A DNA stretch of 55,862 nt, from contig JANQRZ010000006.1 in NCBI GenBank assembly GCA_028284265.1, positions 271,610 through 327,471 on the forward strand, written 5' to 3'. Each line of letters begins with the position of its first letter. Position 1 is the first letter of the stretch. The notes under the pieces are model-generated. The model was not told where the DNA came from. It ran no database searches and saw only the letters and a list, made by a program, of their open reading frames with translations. This document shows, one piece after another, positions 1 through 8,705 of the stretch. Position numbers and translations under genes: made by a program. Source of the stretch: Rhodothermales bacterium. GTDB taxonomy: Bacteria; Bacteroidota; Rhodothermia; Rhodothermales; JANQRZ01.

Positions 1-811
1 AGCGGAGGTGGATGTCGGTCAGCGGCTGGAGCGCGGGGACGTAATGCTCAGCTTCGGCGGGCGAGCGGTGGCGTGCGACAGCCTCTGGCAACGCAGCATT
101 GAGTGTCGCCGCCGAAGCGCCGTCCCGCAGCTTGATGTAGGTATAGGCATTCGGCCACCAGTAGCTCGTGAAGCTGCTCTCCGATTCTCCCCAATATCCC
201 AGCTTGAACGTGTCGAGCGAGGTCATCAGGTCGAACGTGAGGTGTGTCGTCGCGGGCAGGTCGGTGATGATGCCTGCGACTGTGAGGGTGCGACCGCCGG
301 TCGTGATGGTCTGCCCAACGGCCTCCTCCTGTCCGAAGTATTTCGCCGCGGTTGTCTCTGTGAGAAAGACGTGGTCCGGCGTGTCGAGCGCATCTGTACT
401 GCCTGCGACCAATGGGAGCGTGAGCACGTCGAACACCGACGGGTCCGCGTAAACCAGCCGCTCATCCTCAAACGTGCGCTTGGCTTCGCCCTCGCCTACC
501 TCGACAAGAAGGTCCGAGCGGACGAGGCGTGCGAGTGCTTCGATCTGCGGGAAGTCTGCAAGTAGCACGTTCCCCATCGCACCGCCGACCCATGCCGTGC
601 CTTCGGTCTGCTCCGTATTGGTGTGCTGGACCACGCGGTAGAGGCGCTCGACGTCGGCGTGGTGGCGGTCATAGGCCACCTCGTGGCGGACGAATAGCCC
701 GATCAGAAGGCAGCCCGCAAGTCCGAGCGCCAGGCCAGCGATGTTGAGGGCGGCGTAGCCCTTGCGGTAGCGGAGGTTGCGAAGGGCAATCGTGAGGTAG
801 TTCTTCAGCAT
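1..811 (-). CDS. FtsX-type ABC transporter permease, N-terminal part (partial)
   Basis: The first 270 codons of a split MacB-like permease, read leftward and cut by the window start. The protein begins MLKNYLTIALRNLRYRKGY and continues into a first membrane segment containing GLALGLAGCLLIGLFV (about residues 22-40), then a periplasmic MacB_PCD-type domain. The visible end includes LQPLTDIHL, a signature shared with nearly every other permease of the array. It is the last visible gene of the leftward operon and starts 45 bp after the NTF2-like gene. The C-terminal FtsX domains lie outside the window, so it cannot be judged intact. No ATPase domain is fused at the N-terminus. Confidence 0.85.
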   Translation of the reverse strand, partial: MLKNYLTIALRNLRYRKGYAALNIAGLALGLAGCLLIGLFVRHEVAYDRHHADVERLYRVVQHTNTEQTEGTAWVGGAMGNVLLADFPQIEALARLVRSDLLVEVGEGEAKRTFEDERLVYADPSVFDVLTLPLVAGSTDALDTPDHVFLTETTAAKYFGQEEAVGQTITTGGRTLTVAGIITDLPATTHLTFDLMTSLDTFKLGYWGESESSFTSYWWPNAYTYIKLRDGASAATLNAALPEAVARHRSPAEAEHYVPALQPLTDIHLR

Positions 812-856
812 GACGGTCGCAGCAGGAGGGAGGGGGTACAGCAGCGTGCAGCGGGC

Positions 857-1330
857 TCAGTCGCCCGCGCTACGGAGGGTCGCCATCGTCTCGGGCGTGT
901 GCGACTGCCAGAGCACATGGATGATTTTCCACTGGCCCTCCACCTTGCCCAGCAGGAAGTAGTCCACACCCCACGTCGCGAGGAGACGGGCCGAGGCGGT
1001 CTTGTCAAGGACATCATACACGTCGATGAGGCGGGGCACATTGGAGAAGTCGCGCCCGCGGGCGTTGTACGTTCGAGCGGTTTCGAGCAGCTCCTCATAG
1101 GTCATCGGCACCCGGCTATAGGGCTCAGCGTCGCGCGGCCGGTAGAAACCGGTCTTGGCGAGCGCCGGGTCCACGCTCCGCTCGACCCGTTCCGGCTGCA
1201 CATCGTAGATGGCCTCGACGTAGTCGAGGATGGCGGCACGGACGGCTTCTTCGTCGCTGGACGATTGGGCCGTTGCCGGGAGGGCAAGGAGTGCAACGAG
1301 GGCGAGGAGAATAGGGATGCGGAAGGTCAT
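857..1330 (-). CDS. Secreted NTF2/lumazine-binding-like small protein
   Basis: A 157-residue protein with a clean signal peptide (MTFRIPILLALVALLALPATAQ, cleavage probably after AQ) followed by one compact domain. Features such as AAILDYVEAIYD near the start and QWKIIHVLWQ near the end resemble the SnoaL/NTF2-like 'putative lumazine-binding' family; this is family resemblance, not proof of ligand. An open frame continues upstream to 1582, but that part overlaps the preceding permease, so the ATG at 1330 just before the signal peptide is preferred. It sits between two permease genes of the same strand, 34 bp after one and 45 bp before the next, so it is probably co-transcribed and may act in the periplasm with the permeases. 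Function unknown. Confidence 0.75.
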   Translation of the reverse strand: MTFRIPILLALVALLALPATAQSSSDEEAVRAAILDYVEAIYDVQPERVERSVDPALAKTGFYRPRDAEPYSRVPMTYEELLETARTYNARGRDFSNVPRLIDVYDVLDKTASARLLATWGVDYFLLGKVEGQWKIIHVLWQSHTPETMATLRSAGD

Positions 1331-1364
1331 GGTCGGAAGTAAGGTTGAGGAAGGGAGAGGGGGA

Positions 1365-3800
1365 TTACTCATAGCGGAGCGCCTTGACCGGGTCGGCGGT
1401 GGCCGCACGGAGCGCCTGCACGCCGACGGTGGCAAGAGCGACGACGAGCGCGAGACCTCCGGCGAGGAGGAACAGGCTCGGCCCGAGGTTGATGCGGTAG
1501 GCGAAGGCGTCGAGCCAGCGCTCGGACGCGAGGTAGGCCAGCGGAGACGCGATGAGCACCGCCACGCCGACGAGGACCGCAAAGCCCTTCGCCAGCAGCA
1601 CCGCGATGCTGCCCGCCGACGCGCCGAGCACCTTGCGGACGCCGATCTCTTTCGTCCGCTGCGCCACCGTCAGCGAGGCCAGCCCGAACAAACCGAGGCA
1701 CGCCACCGCGAGTGCGAACAGCGTGGCCCACTGCACGATCTGCGCCCATCGCGCCTCGTTCTCATAAAACGCCGCGAGGTCGTCATCCATGAACTTGGCG
1801 TCGAACGGGAGGCCGGGGGCGACCTCGGCCCACGCGGCTTCGAGCGCATCGAGGCCATCTCTCGTGCGGCCCGGTGCGAGGCGGGCGAGGGCGACCTCAA
1901 TGTCCTCGGGTGCATAGAGCATCAGCAGGGCTGGCTCGACGGCTTCGTGGAGCGAGCGAAAGTTGAAGTCCCGCACCATGCCCACGATCTGCGGAGCCTG
2001 AATTTCATCGCCCCACTGGAACCCGTCGGGCAAGCGCTCGCCGACCGGCTCGGCTAGGCCGAGTGCTCGGGCCAACGCTTCATTGATGATGACGGCGTCG
2101 GTTGAGTCGGAAGCCAAGCGCGGGTCGAAGTCGCGTCCGGCGAGGAGGTTCATCTCCATCGTCTCGACGAAGTCGGCCTCGACGCCGTAGACCACGATCT
2201 CCATGTCCTCGCCCTCGTGCTGGAAGCCATAGCTAGAGGTGCCGCGCCCGAACGAGATGCTCGTCCCGGTCAGGTTGGTAATGGCGGTGTTGCCTGCGAG
2301 CGCCGTGCGGAAGCGGGCGAGCGCATCGCCGTACCCGACCTCCTCCAGCGGGACGACGGCGACGTGCTCTCGGTCGTAGCCGAGGTCGCGGTCTTGGATG
2401 TAGCGAAGCTGTGCGCTGAGGACGAAGGTGCCCGTAAGTAGGAAGATCGAGAGGGCGAACTGCACCACCACCAGCGACCGGGCGAAGCCGTGCGAGCCGC
2501 CAAGCCGGACGCGGTCCTTGAGCGAGTCCACCGGCTTCAGCCGCGACAGCAGCAGCGCCGGATAGCTCCCCGCCACAAGCCCCGTCAGCACCACGAGGCC
2601 GAGTAGCACCGCCACCACGACCGGGACTGGGACGATGTCGAACGAGAGCGCCTTGCCGGTCAGCGTGTTGAACGTCGGCAAGAAGAGCGCAGCGAGAGCA
2701 AGGCCCAACACCAGGGCAAGCGAGCTCATCAGCAGCGCCTCGCCCCAGAATTGGCCGAGCAGTTGGCCCCGCTTCGCGCCCATCGTCTTCCGCACGCCGA
2801 CCTCTTTCGAGCGCCGCGCCGAGCGGCCCACGGCGAGCGTCATGAAGTTGATGCACGCGATCAGCAAAACGGCGAGGGCAATCGCCGCGAGGATTTTCGC
2901 GTAGAGCGGGTTGCTCGGCGGCGTGAGGCCTCGGTAGACGTTCGGCTCCAAGTGGATGGCCGGGAGCGGCTGGAAGTAGTAGGTAAGCGGCTGCCCCTCG
3001 CCGGTCCATGAGCCGCGCTCCCGCATCCGGTTCGTGCTCTCACCATAGTGCGTCTCGATGAACGCTGGCAGCTTCGCCTCGACTGACGCGATGTCCGCGT
3101 CCTCGCGGAGTTGGACGTAGGTGAGGTGCCCCGAAATGTTGAATCGGTCGATAGCTCCGCGCGTGCCGGGGAAGGCATCGAACTGCCGGTCGAACGGCAC
3201 GAGCACGTCGAACTGCACCGTCGAGTTGCTCGGCACATCCACCACGCCTGCCACGACGAACGGCTCAAACGCGCCCTCGAACCGAAGCTCGAACGGTTGC
3301 CCGATGGGGTCGGCATTGCCGAAATAGCGCCGGGCCGTCGCCTCACTCAGCACCACGCCATCGCGCCGGGTGAGCGGGTTCGTCTCCGTCGGATGAATCT
3401 CGAAGGTGAACACGTCGAACAGCGCCGGGTCGGCGAAGAGGACCGGTTCCTCGGCAGTCTGTTCACCCTGCCGCACCAGCAACCGCGACCGCTTGAACCG
3501 GACGTATTCCTCGACCTCGGGAAAGGCATCGACGAGCGCCGGTCCGACCGGGATCGGTAAGTACGGCGTCGCATTCCGGTCGGGGACGGGCGTGCCGTCG
3601 GGTTCGAGCGAGATGCGAGAGACACGGAAGATGCGGTCGCCTTCGGTGTGCATCCGGTCGAAGGTCACTTCGTCCGTGACGAAGAGCAGCAGCAGCAGGC
3701 AGCACGCGATGCCGAGCGCGAGACCGGAGATGTTGATGAAGCCGTAGAGCTTCTGCTTGCGAAGCGTGCGGAGCGCGATTTTGAGATAGTTCGACCACAT
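1365..3800 (-). CDS. FtsX-type ABC transporter permease (split MacB-like)
   Basis: An 811-residue integral membrane protein with the full duplicated layout. It has a first membrane segment (GLALGIACCLLLLLFV, about residues 25-42), a large periplasmic MacB_PCD-like domain with LQPLPAIHL, a first FtsX domain with cytoplasmic motif KEVGVRKTMGA (about residue 335), a second periplasmic domain, and a second FtsX domain with KEIGVRKVLGA (about residue 712). It ends ALRYE. In MacB and LolCDE-type transporters these cytoplasmic motifs lie where the permease docks on the ATPase; both are intact, so this protein should work with a separate ATPase, and the only one in the window is at 26038-26781. Start aligns with the MxxNYLKIALRTLRKQK N-terminus of the paralogues. 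Substrate unknown. Confidence 0.92.
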   Translation of the reverse strand: MWSNYLKIALRTLRKQKLYGFINISGLALGIACCLLLLLFVTDEVTFDRMHTEGDRIFRVSRISLEPDGTPVPDRNATPYLPIPVGPALVDAFPEVEEYVRFKRSRLLVRQGEQTAEEPVLFADPALFDVFTFEIHPTETNPLTRRDGVVLSEATARRYFGNADPIGQPFELRFEGAFEPFVVAGVVDVPSNSTVQFDVLVPFDRQFDAFPGTRGAIDRFNISGHLTYVQLREDADIASVEAKLPAFIETHYGESTNRMRERGSWTGEGQPLTYYFQPLPAIHLEPNVYRGLTPPSNPLYAKILAAIALAVLLIACINFMTLAVGRSARRSKEVGVRKTMGAKRGQLLGQFWGEALLMSSLALVLGLALAALFLPTFNTLTGKALSFDIVPVPVVVAVLLGLVVLTGLVAGSYPALLLSRLKPVDSLKDRVRLGGSHGFARSLVVVQFALSIFLLTGTFVLSAQLRYIQDRDLGYDREHVAVVPLEEVGYGDALARFRTALAGNTAITNLTGTSISFGRGTSSYGFQHEGEDMEIVVYGVEADFVETMEMNLLAGRDFDPRLASDSTDAVIINEALARALGLAEPVGERLPDGFQWGDEIQAPQIVGMVRDFNFRSLHEAVEPALLMLYAPEDIEVALARLAPGRTRDGLDALEAAWAEVAPGLPFDAKFMDDDLAAFYENEARWAQIVQWATLFALAVACLGLFGLASLTVAQRTKEIGVRKVLGASAGSIAVLLAKGFAVLVGVAVLIASPLAYLASERWLDAFAYRINLGPSLFLLAGGLALVVALATVGVQALRAATADPVKALRYE

Positions 3801-3812
3801 GGCGGAGTGGGT

Positions 3813-6245
3813 TTATTCGTAGCGAAGGGCCTTGACGGGATCGGAGGTGGCAGCACGGAGCGCCTGTCCCGCGACGATCAACAGCGCCAGGGTCAAGGCC
3901 CCGGCCCCGGCTCCGAGGAAGAGAAGCGGACTCGGCTCGATCCGATAGGCGAACCCTTCGAGCCACCGGGTCGCCGCCCACCACGCCACGGGGGCAGCCA
4001 TGACGGCACCGGTCAGCATGAGCTTCGCAAAGTCCGTCGAGAGGAGGCGGACGATGCTCCCCGCCGTGGCCCCGAGCGCTTTGCGAATCCCGATCTCCTT
4101 CGTCCGCTGCTCCGCCGCGAACACGGCCAGCCCCAGCAGCCCGAGGCAGGCGATGAACACGGCAAACCCGGCGAAGAGGCCCACGGCGCGACCGAGGCGC
4201 AGGTCACGCTCGTACTGCGCCTGGATCCGTGCGTCCAAGAAAGTCGCCTCGAACGGGTGGTTCGGTAGCACACTCTGCCACGCCGTTTCGAGTCGGCGGA
4301 ACTGCTCGGCTGTCGCCCCCAGAGCGAGCTTGACCATCACATCCGAGACCACGTACAGTTCGGCTACGTCGACAGAGCGCGCCGAGAAGTACACCGCCGC
4401 CGGGATGCGCGTCCGCAGCGACCCGTGATGGAAGTCGGGCACGACCGCCGCCACCGTCCCGGTCAGGCCCGGATTGTTCGCCTCGTTGCCCGGCTCGACG
4501 ATCCGTACGGTCTGCCCGACGGCAGCCTCTCCCAGCCCGAGGGCTTCGGCGGTCGTCTCGTTGAGCACGAGCGCCCGGTCCGATGGCGTCTCCTGCGCAC
4601 CCCACTCCGGGAGACGTCCAGCCGTGGCTCCGATGTCCATCATCTCGAAGAAGCCGGGGGCGACGGCCTGTGTGCTGACGGGCACATCCTGCTGACTTTC
4701 TCTGCGCACTACTAGGCCGGTCCGCGCTTCCTGAAGGCCCGGCGTCCCATTCACGCCCGATACCGCGAGGACGCCGGGCTGTGCCGAGAGCGCCTCACGC
4801 AGCGGCTCGAAGCTGCGCCGTGCCCCGTCCGCAGAGATTGTCACGATACGCTCCTGATCGAAACCGAGGTCAAGCGTGCGTATGTGGTCGAGCTGCTGAT
4901 AGATGACGAGCGCCACAATCACGAGCACAACAGAGGTGCTGAACTGGAGCACAACGAGGCCGGAGCGCAGCCGCGCCGCGCCGAACCCTCCGCCCGTGCG
5001 ACCCCGGATCGCCTCCGCTGGCTGCTGACGGGCGAGGAAGAAGGCCGGGTAGCCACCGGCGAACAGCCCTGTTAGCACGACAATTCCCACCAGAACCAGT
5101 GCCACGAGGCCGCCGGACGCGGCCACATCCAGCGGGTGCCCGACTACGGTGTCTAGGTACGGTCGCACCGTCACCACGAGTCCCAGCGCAACGAGGAGTC
5201 CACCCCCCGCTAGGAGCAGTGAATCGGTGAGGGACTGCGCGGCGAGTTGGGAGCGCCGCGCCCCCATCGCCTTGCGAACGCCCACGTCTTTCATGTGGGC
5301 CACGGCCCGGACGAGCGTGAGGTTGGTGAAGTTGGCACAGGCCAAGAGCAGCACGATGAGCGCGATTCCCGCCAGCCCGTATACCAGCGTCTGCGATCCG
5401 CCCGCTCCCGCTTCGCCCCGATCCTGAGGATGCAGGTAGATATCCGTAAGCGGCTGCAACCGCAGCGTGGGTGCTTCGGCGGTGTCGGCTTCAAGCCGTT
5501 CGGCGAGCGCCGCCGTCGCATGCTCCGCCGCCTCCGCACGGCCGGTTCCCGCGGCCAGCACCGCGTAGGTGTAGAGGCCCGGCCAGCCGAGTTGGCTGAG
5601 AGGGCCGTACTGACCTTCCATCGTGAGTGTGGAGGAGAGCACGCTCAGCGTGAGGTGCGAGCGGCCCGGCGCATCCGCCAGCACACCGGTCACGACGAGG
5701 GGGATCTGATCGGGGTCGCTGTACTCGTCGTACATCCAGATCGTCCTGCCGATAGGGTCGGCGTCGCCGAAGTACTTCTCGGCCGTAGCCTCGGTGAGTA
5801 CCGCCGTCTTCGGTTCCGCAAGCGCCGTCGAGGGATCGCCGGAGGCGAGACGGAACGAGAATACCTCGAAGAACGACGGATCGGCGTAGGCGAACCGTGG
5901 CTCGGCGAAGAGTGTTCGGCCCTCGCTGTCGAGGTCACCAATCGAGATTGTCCGCTCCCATGGCACCAGCCGGGTGGTTGTCTCGACACTGGCCGTGCTC
6001 GCTTCGAGCAGGGCCGCGTGTGCGCCGCCCGTCTTCGCGGTGCTGCCCGACGGCGTGTCCTGCACGACCCGAACGATGCGGTCGGCCTTCGCGTGGAAGC
6101 GGTCCACGGCGAGTTCGCCCCACACATAGAGCCCCATGAGCAGGCAGCCCGCCAGCCCGATGCCGAGACCGACGACGTTGATGGTGCCGTAGAGCTTCTG
6201 CTTACGCAGCGTGCGAAGGGCGACTTTGAGGTAGGTCTTGAGCAT
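3813..6245 (-). CDS. FtsX-type ABC transporter permease (split MacB-like)
   Basis: An 810-residue paralogue beginning MLKTYLKVALRTLRKQKLYG. The first membrane segment reads GLGIGLAGCLLMGLYV, the periplasmic signature is the variant LQPLTDIYLHP, and the docking motifs are KDVGVRKAMGA and KEIGIRKALGA. The frame is open upstream to 6302, but that would run into the end of the preceding permease (stop at 6250) and break the alignment of N-termini, so the ATG at 6245 is used. Only 4 bp separate it from the upstream gene and 12 bp from the downstream one, indicating one transcript. The N-terminal stretch matches the gene at 1365 closely (RTLRKQKLYG), suggesting these two are the closest pair. Substrate unknown. 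Confidence 0.92.
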   Translation of the reverse strand: MLKTYLKVALRTLRKQKLYGTINVVGLGIGLAGCLLMGLYVWGELAVDRFHAKADRIVRVVQDTPSGSTAKTGGAHAALLEASTASVETTTRLVPWERTISIGDLDSEGRTLFAEPRFAYADPSFFEVFSFRLASGDPSTALAEPKTAVLTEATAEKYFGDADPIGRTIWMYDEYSDPDQIPLVVTGVLADAPGRSHLTLSVLSSTLTMEGQYGPLSQLGWPGLYTYAVLAAGTGRAEAAEHATAALAERLEADTAEAPTLRLQPLTDIYLHPQDRGEAGAGGSQTLVYGLAGIALIVLLLACANFTNLTLVRAVAHMKDVGVRKAMGARRSQLAAQSLTDSLLLAGGGLLVALGLVVTVRPYLDTVVGHPLDVAASGGLVALVLVGIVVLTGLFAGGYPAFFLARQQPAEAIRGRTGGGFGAARLRSGLVVLQFSTSVVLVIVALVIYQQLDHIRTLDLGFDQERIVTISADGARRSFEPLREALSAQPGVLAVSGVNGTPGLQEARTGLVVRRESQQDVPVSTQAVAPGFFEMMDIGATAGRLPEWGAQETPSDRALVLNETTAEALGLGEAAVGQTVRIVEPGNEANNPGLTGTVAAVVPDFHHGSLRTRIPAAVYFSARSVDVAELYVVSDVMVKLALGATAEQFRRLETAWQSVLPNHPFEATFLDARIQAQYERDLRLGRAVGLFAGFAVFIACLGLLGLAVFAAEQRTKEIGIRKALGATAGSIVRLLSTDFAKLMLTGAVMAAPVAWWAATRWLEGFAYRIEPSPLLFLGAGAGALTLALLIVAGQALRAATSDPVKALRYE

Positions 6246-6249
6246 AAGT

Positions 6250-8694
6250 TTATTCGTAGCGGAGGGCCTTGACGGGGTCAGCGGTAGCGGCGCGGAGGGC
6301 ATGGTAGCTGACGGTCAGGAGCGCGATGGCGAGTGTGAGAACCCCGGCCCCGACGAAGAGCCACCACGCGAGGTCGGCCCGGTAGGCGAACCCTTCGAGC
6401 CAGCGGCTCATCCCGAGCCACGCCAGCGGCCACGCGATCACGACAGCCACGCCGACGAGGAGGACGAACTCGCGCACCACCAGGCCCACGAGGCCGGGCA
6501 CGCTCGCGCCGAGCACCTTGCGGACGCCGATCTCCTTCGTCCGCCGCGCCGCCGAGAGCGTCGCCAGCCCGAACAGGCCGAGGCAGGCGATTCCGACCGC
6601 GAAGAGGGCACCGAGCAGGATGATCCGGCTCCACCGCCGCTCGGTCTCGTAGAGCCTAGCCATGTCCTCGTCGAGGAAGCTGTACGTGAATGGCGTCTCG
6701 GGGAAGAGGCCTTGCCACGTCCGCTCCAAGAGCGCCAGCGTACCCGGCACATCTTCGGGGCCGATCTTCACGAGCATCGCCCGCATGCCCACGTAGTAGT
6801 CTGGGCTCATGTTGATGACCACCGGGACGACCTCCTCGTGGAGCGAGCGGAAGTTGAAGTCTTCCACCACCCCGATGATGGTCGGCGGCTCCCCGAAGAA
6901 CTCCGGCCCCCCGACGCGCGCGCCGATGGGGTTCTCCAGTTCGTAGGCCCGCACGAAGGCCTCGTTGACGAGGATGCTTTGCGTCGAGTCGGAAGGGAAG
7001 CGCGGGTCAAAGTCGCGCCCGGCGACGACGTTCATGCCGAGCACCTCGACGAAGTCGTAGTCGGCTCCGATCATGTGGGCCCAGTAGCCCTTGCCGGTGC
7101 TGGCGTCGCCCCAGCCGTTGGAGTCGCTGGAGTAGGTGAAGCCATACCCCGTGCGGACGATGTTTTGGACATTCGGATAGGACATCGTCTCGGCCCGAAA
7201 CACATCGAGGGCGCGGACAGATGCCTCGTTCCCAACCGCACCCGTTTGGACCACGACCACTTGCTCGTCCTCGAAGCCGAGGTCTTTGTTGAGCAGGAAG
7301 TCGAGCTGCCGCGCCATCGCCAGCGTGCAGACGATCATCCCGATGGCAATCGCGTACTGGACCACGACGAGGGTTTGCGAGAACCGGCTTCGACCCGGTC
7401 CTTGGGTCTGCCCCTTCAAGACGGTGGCGGGCTGAAAGCGCGAGAGCACGAGCGCCGGGTAGCCACCTGCGACGAGGCCGACGAGTACCAACAAACCCAC
7501 GACGACGAGCAGCATCGGCCCCTCGCCGAGGATGCCGAGGCTCAGGCTCTGGTCCGTGATCGTGTTGAAGAAGGGCAGCGCGAGTTGCGCCAGCCCGAGG
7601 CCGAGCAGGAACGCGATCCCACTCAGCAGCACCGATTCGCCCCAGAACTGCCCGGCCACCTGCATCCGCCCTGCGCCAATCGCTTTCCGCATCCCGACCT
7701 CCTTCGCCCGGCTCGTCGAACGCCCGAGCGAGAGGGTGATGAAGTTGATGCACGCGATCAGCAGAATGAGCAGCGCGATCCCGCCGAGGATATACCCGTA
7801 GGTCGGGTTGTAGGGTGCTTGTTCATAGCTCACGCCGCGTTCGGGCTGGAGGTGGAGCTTGGCGAGCGGTTGGAGGACGAGGCGGAAGGCGTCGTCGGCC
7901 TCGGCGATGTAGCCGTTGTCGCGCCGGGCTGTCATGCGGTCGCCGAGGGCTGTCGCCGTGAAGGGTGGCAGCGAGGCCTCGAACGCGACTGCGTCGGTGG
8001 TCGGCGGGAGTTGGACCCAGAGCGACGAGCGCCCACCCCAGTCGTTGCCGCCGAGGAGGAGGTCGCCGTTCTGGTAGAGCCGGAACGAGAGGACGAGGTC
8101 GAAGTCGAGGCTGGAGTTCGAGGGAATGGTCTCGGTGACGCCCGTGACCGTAAAGTCCGCTCGCTCGCCGCGCACCTCGACGGTGACGGTTTGGCCTAGC
8201 ACGTCACCCGGCGGCTTCGGCCCAAAGTAGCGCCCGGCGGTTTCCTCCGTCAGCACAATGCCGTCCGGCTGGTCGAGGGCCGTCGCTGGATCGCCCGCCA
8301 GAAACGGGAAAGTGAACATCTCGAACAGCGTCGAGTCCGCCTGAAAGGCCTCCGCTTCGAGAGGCTCGGTCTCCTTCTTGAGCAGCACGGTTCCGCTGAC
8401 GAACTGCGTCACCCGCTCGACCTGCGGAAACGTTGCCTGCAACTCGGCGGCCACGGACGGCTGGATTTTGTTCCGATAGCTCACGGTGCTGTCCGGGGCC
8501 GTCTCTTGGATCAGCACGCGGTAGAGGTTGTCGCCGTTGGCGTGGAAGTCGTCATAGGTCCACTCGTGGCGGACGAGCAGCAAGATCAGCAGGCAGCACG
8601 CCATCCCGATGGCCAAGCCGAAGACGTTGATGAAGGCATAGCCCTTGTGCTTGCCGATGGTGCGGAGCGCGACTTTCAGGTAGTTCGTCAGCAT
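6250..8694 (-). CDS. FtsX-type ABC transporter permease (split MacB-like)
   Basis: An 814-residue paralogue beginning MLTNYLKVALRTIGKHKGY. The first membrane segment contains GLAIGMACCLLILLLV; the first periplasmic domain carries LQPLAKLHLQP; the docking motifs are KEVGMRKAIGA and KEIGVRKVLGA; the C-terminus is ALRYE. It starts 11 bp after the stop of the gene at 8706 and its own stop lies 4 bp before the next start. A 653-codon frame on the opposite strand across this gene (6238-8199) is a high-GC shadow. All parts expected of the family are present. Substrate unknown. Confidence 0.92.
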   Translation of the reverse strand: MLTNYLKVALRTIGKHKGYAFINVFGLAIGMACCLLILLLVRHEWTYDDFHANGDNLYRVLIQETAPDSTVSYRNKIQPSVAAELQATFPQVERVTQFVSGTVLLKKETEPLEAEAFQADSTLFEMFTFPFLAGDPATALDQPDGIVLTEETAGRYFGPKPPGDVLGQTVTVEVRGERADFTVTGVTETIPSNSSLDFDLVLSFRLYQNGDLLLGGNDWGGRSSLWVQLPPTTDAVAFEASLPPFTATALGDRMTARRDNGYIAEADDAFRLVLQPLAKLHLQPERGVSYEQAPYNPTYGYILGGIALLILLIACINFITLSLGRSTSRAKEVGMRKAIGAGRMQVAGQFWGESVLLSGIAFLLGLGLAQLALPFFNTITDQSLSLGILGEGPMLLVVVGLLVLVGLVAGGYPALVLSRFQPATVLKGQTQGPGRSRFSQTLVVVQYAIAIGMIVCTLAMARQLDFLLNKDLGFEDEQVVVVQTGAVGNEASVRALDVFRAETMSYPNVQNIVRTGYGFTYSSDSNGWGDASTGKGYWAHMIGADYDFVEVLGMNVVAGRDFDPRFPSDSTQSILVNEAFVRAYELENPIGARVGGPEFFGEPPTIIGVVEDFNFRSLHEEVVPVVINMSPDYYVGMRAMLVKIGPEDVPGTLALLERTWQGLFPETPFTYSFLDEDMARLYETERRWSRIILLGALFAVGIACLGLFGLATLSAARRTKEIGVRKVLGASVPGLVGLVVREFVLLVGVAVVIAWPLAWLGMSRWLEGFAYRADLAWWLFVGAGVLTLAIALLTVSYHALRAATADPVKALRYE

Positions 8695-8705
8695 GGAGCA
8701 GGGGG

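Noticed and set aside
6238-8199. A 653-codon rightward open frame opposite a permease gene
   Set aside because: High-GC antisense shadow; its product is rich in Arg, Glu, Asp and His without domains, while the minus-strand permease is clear.
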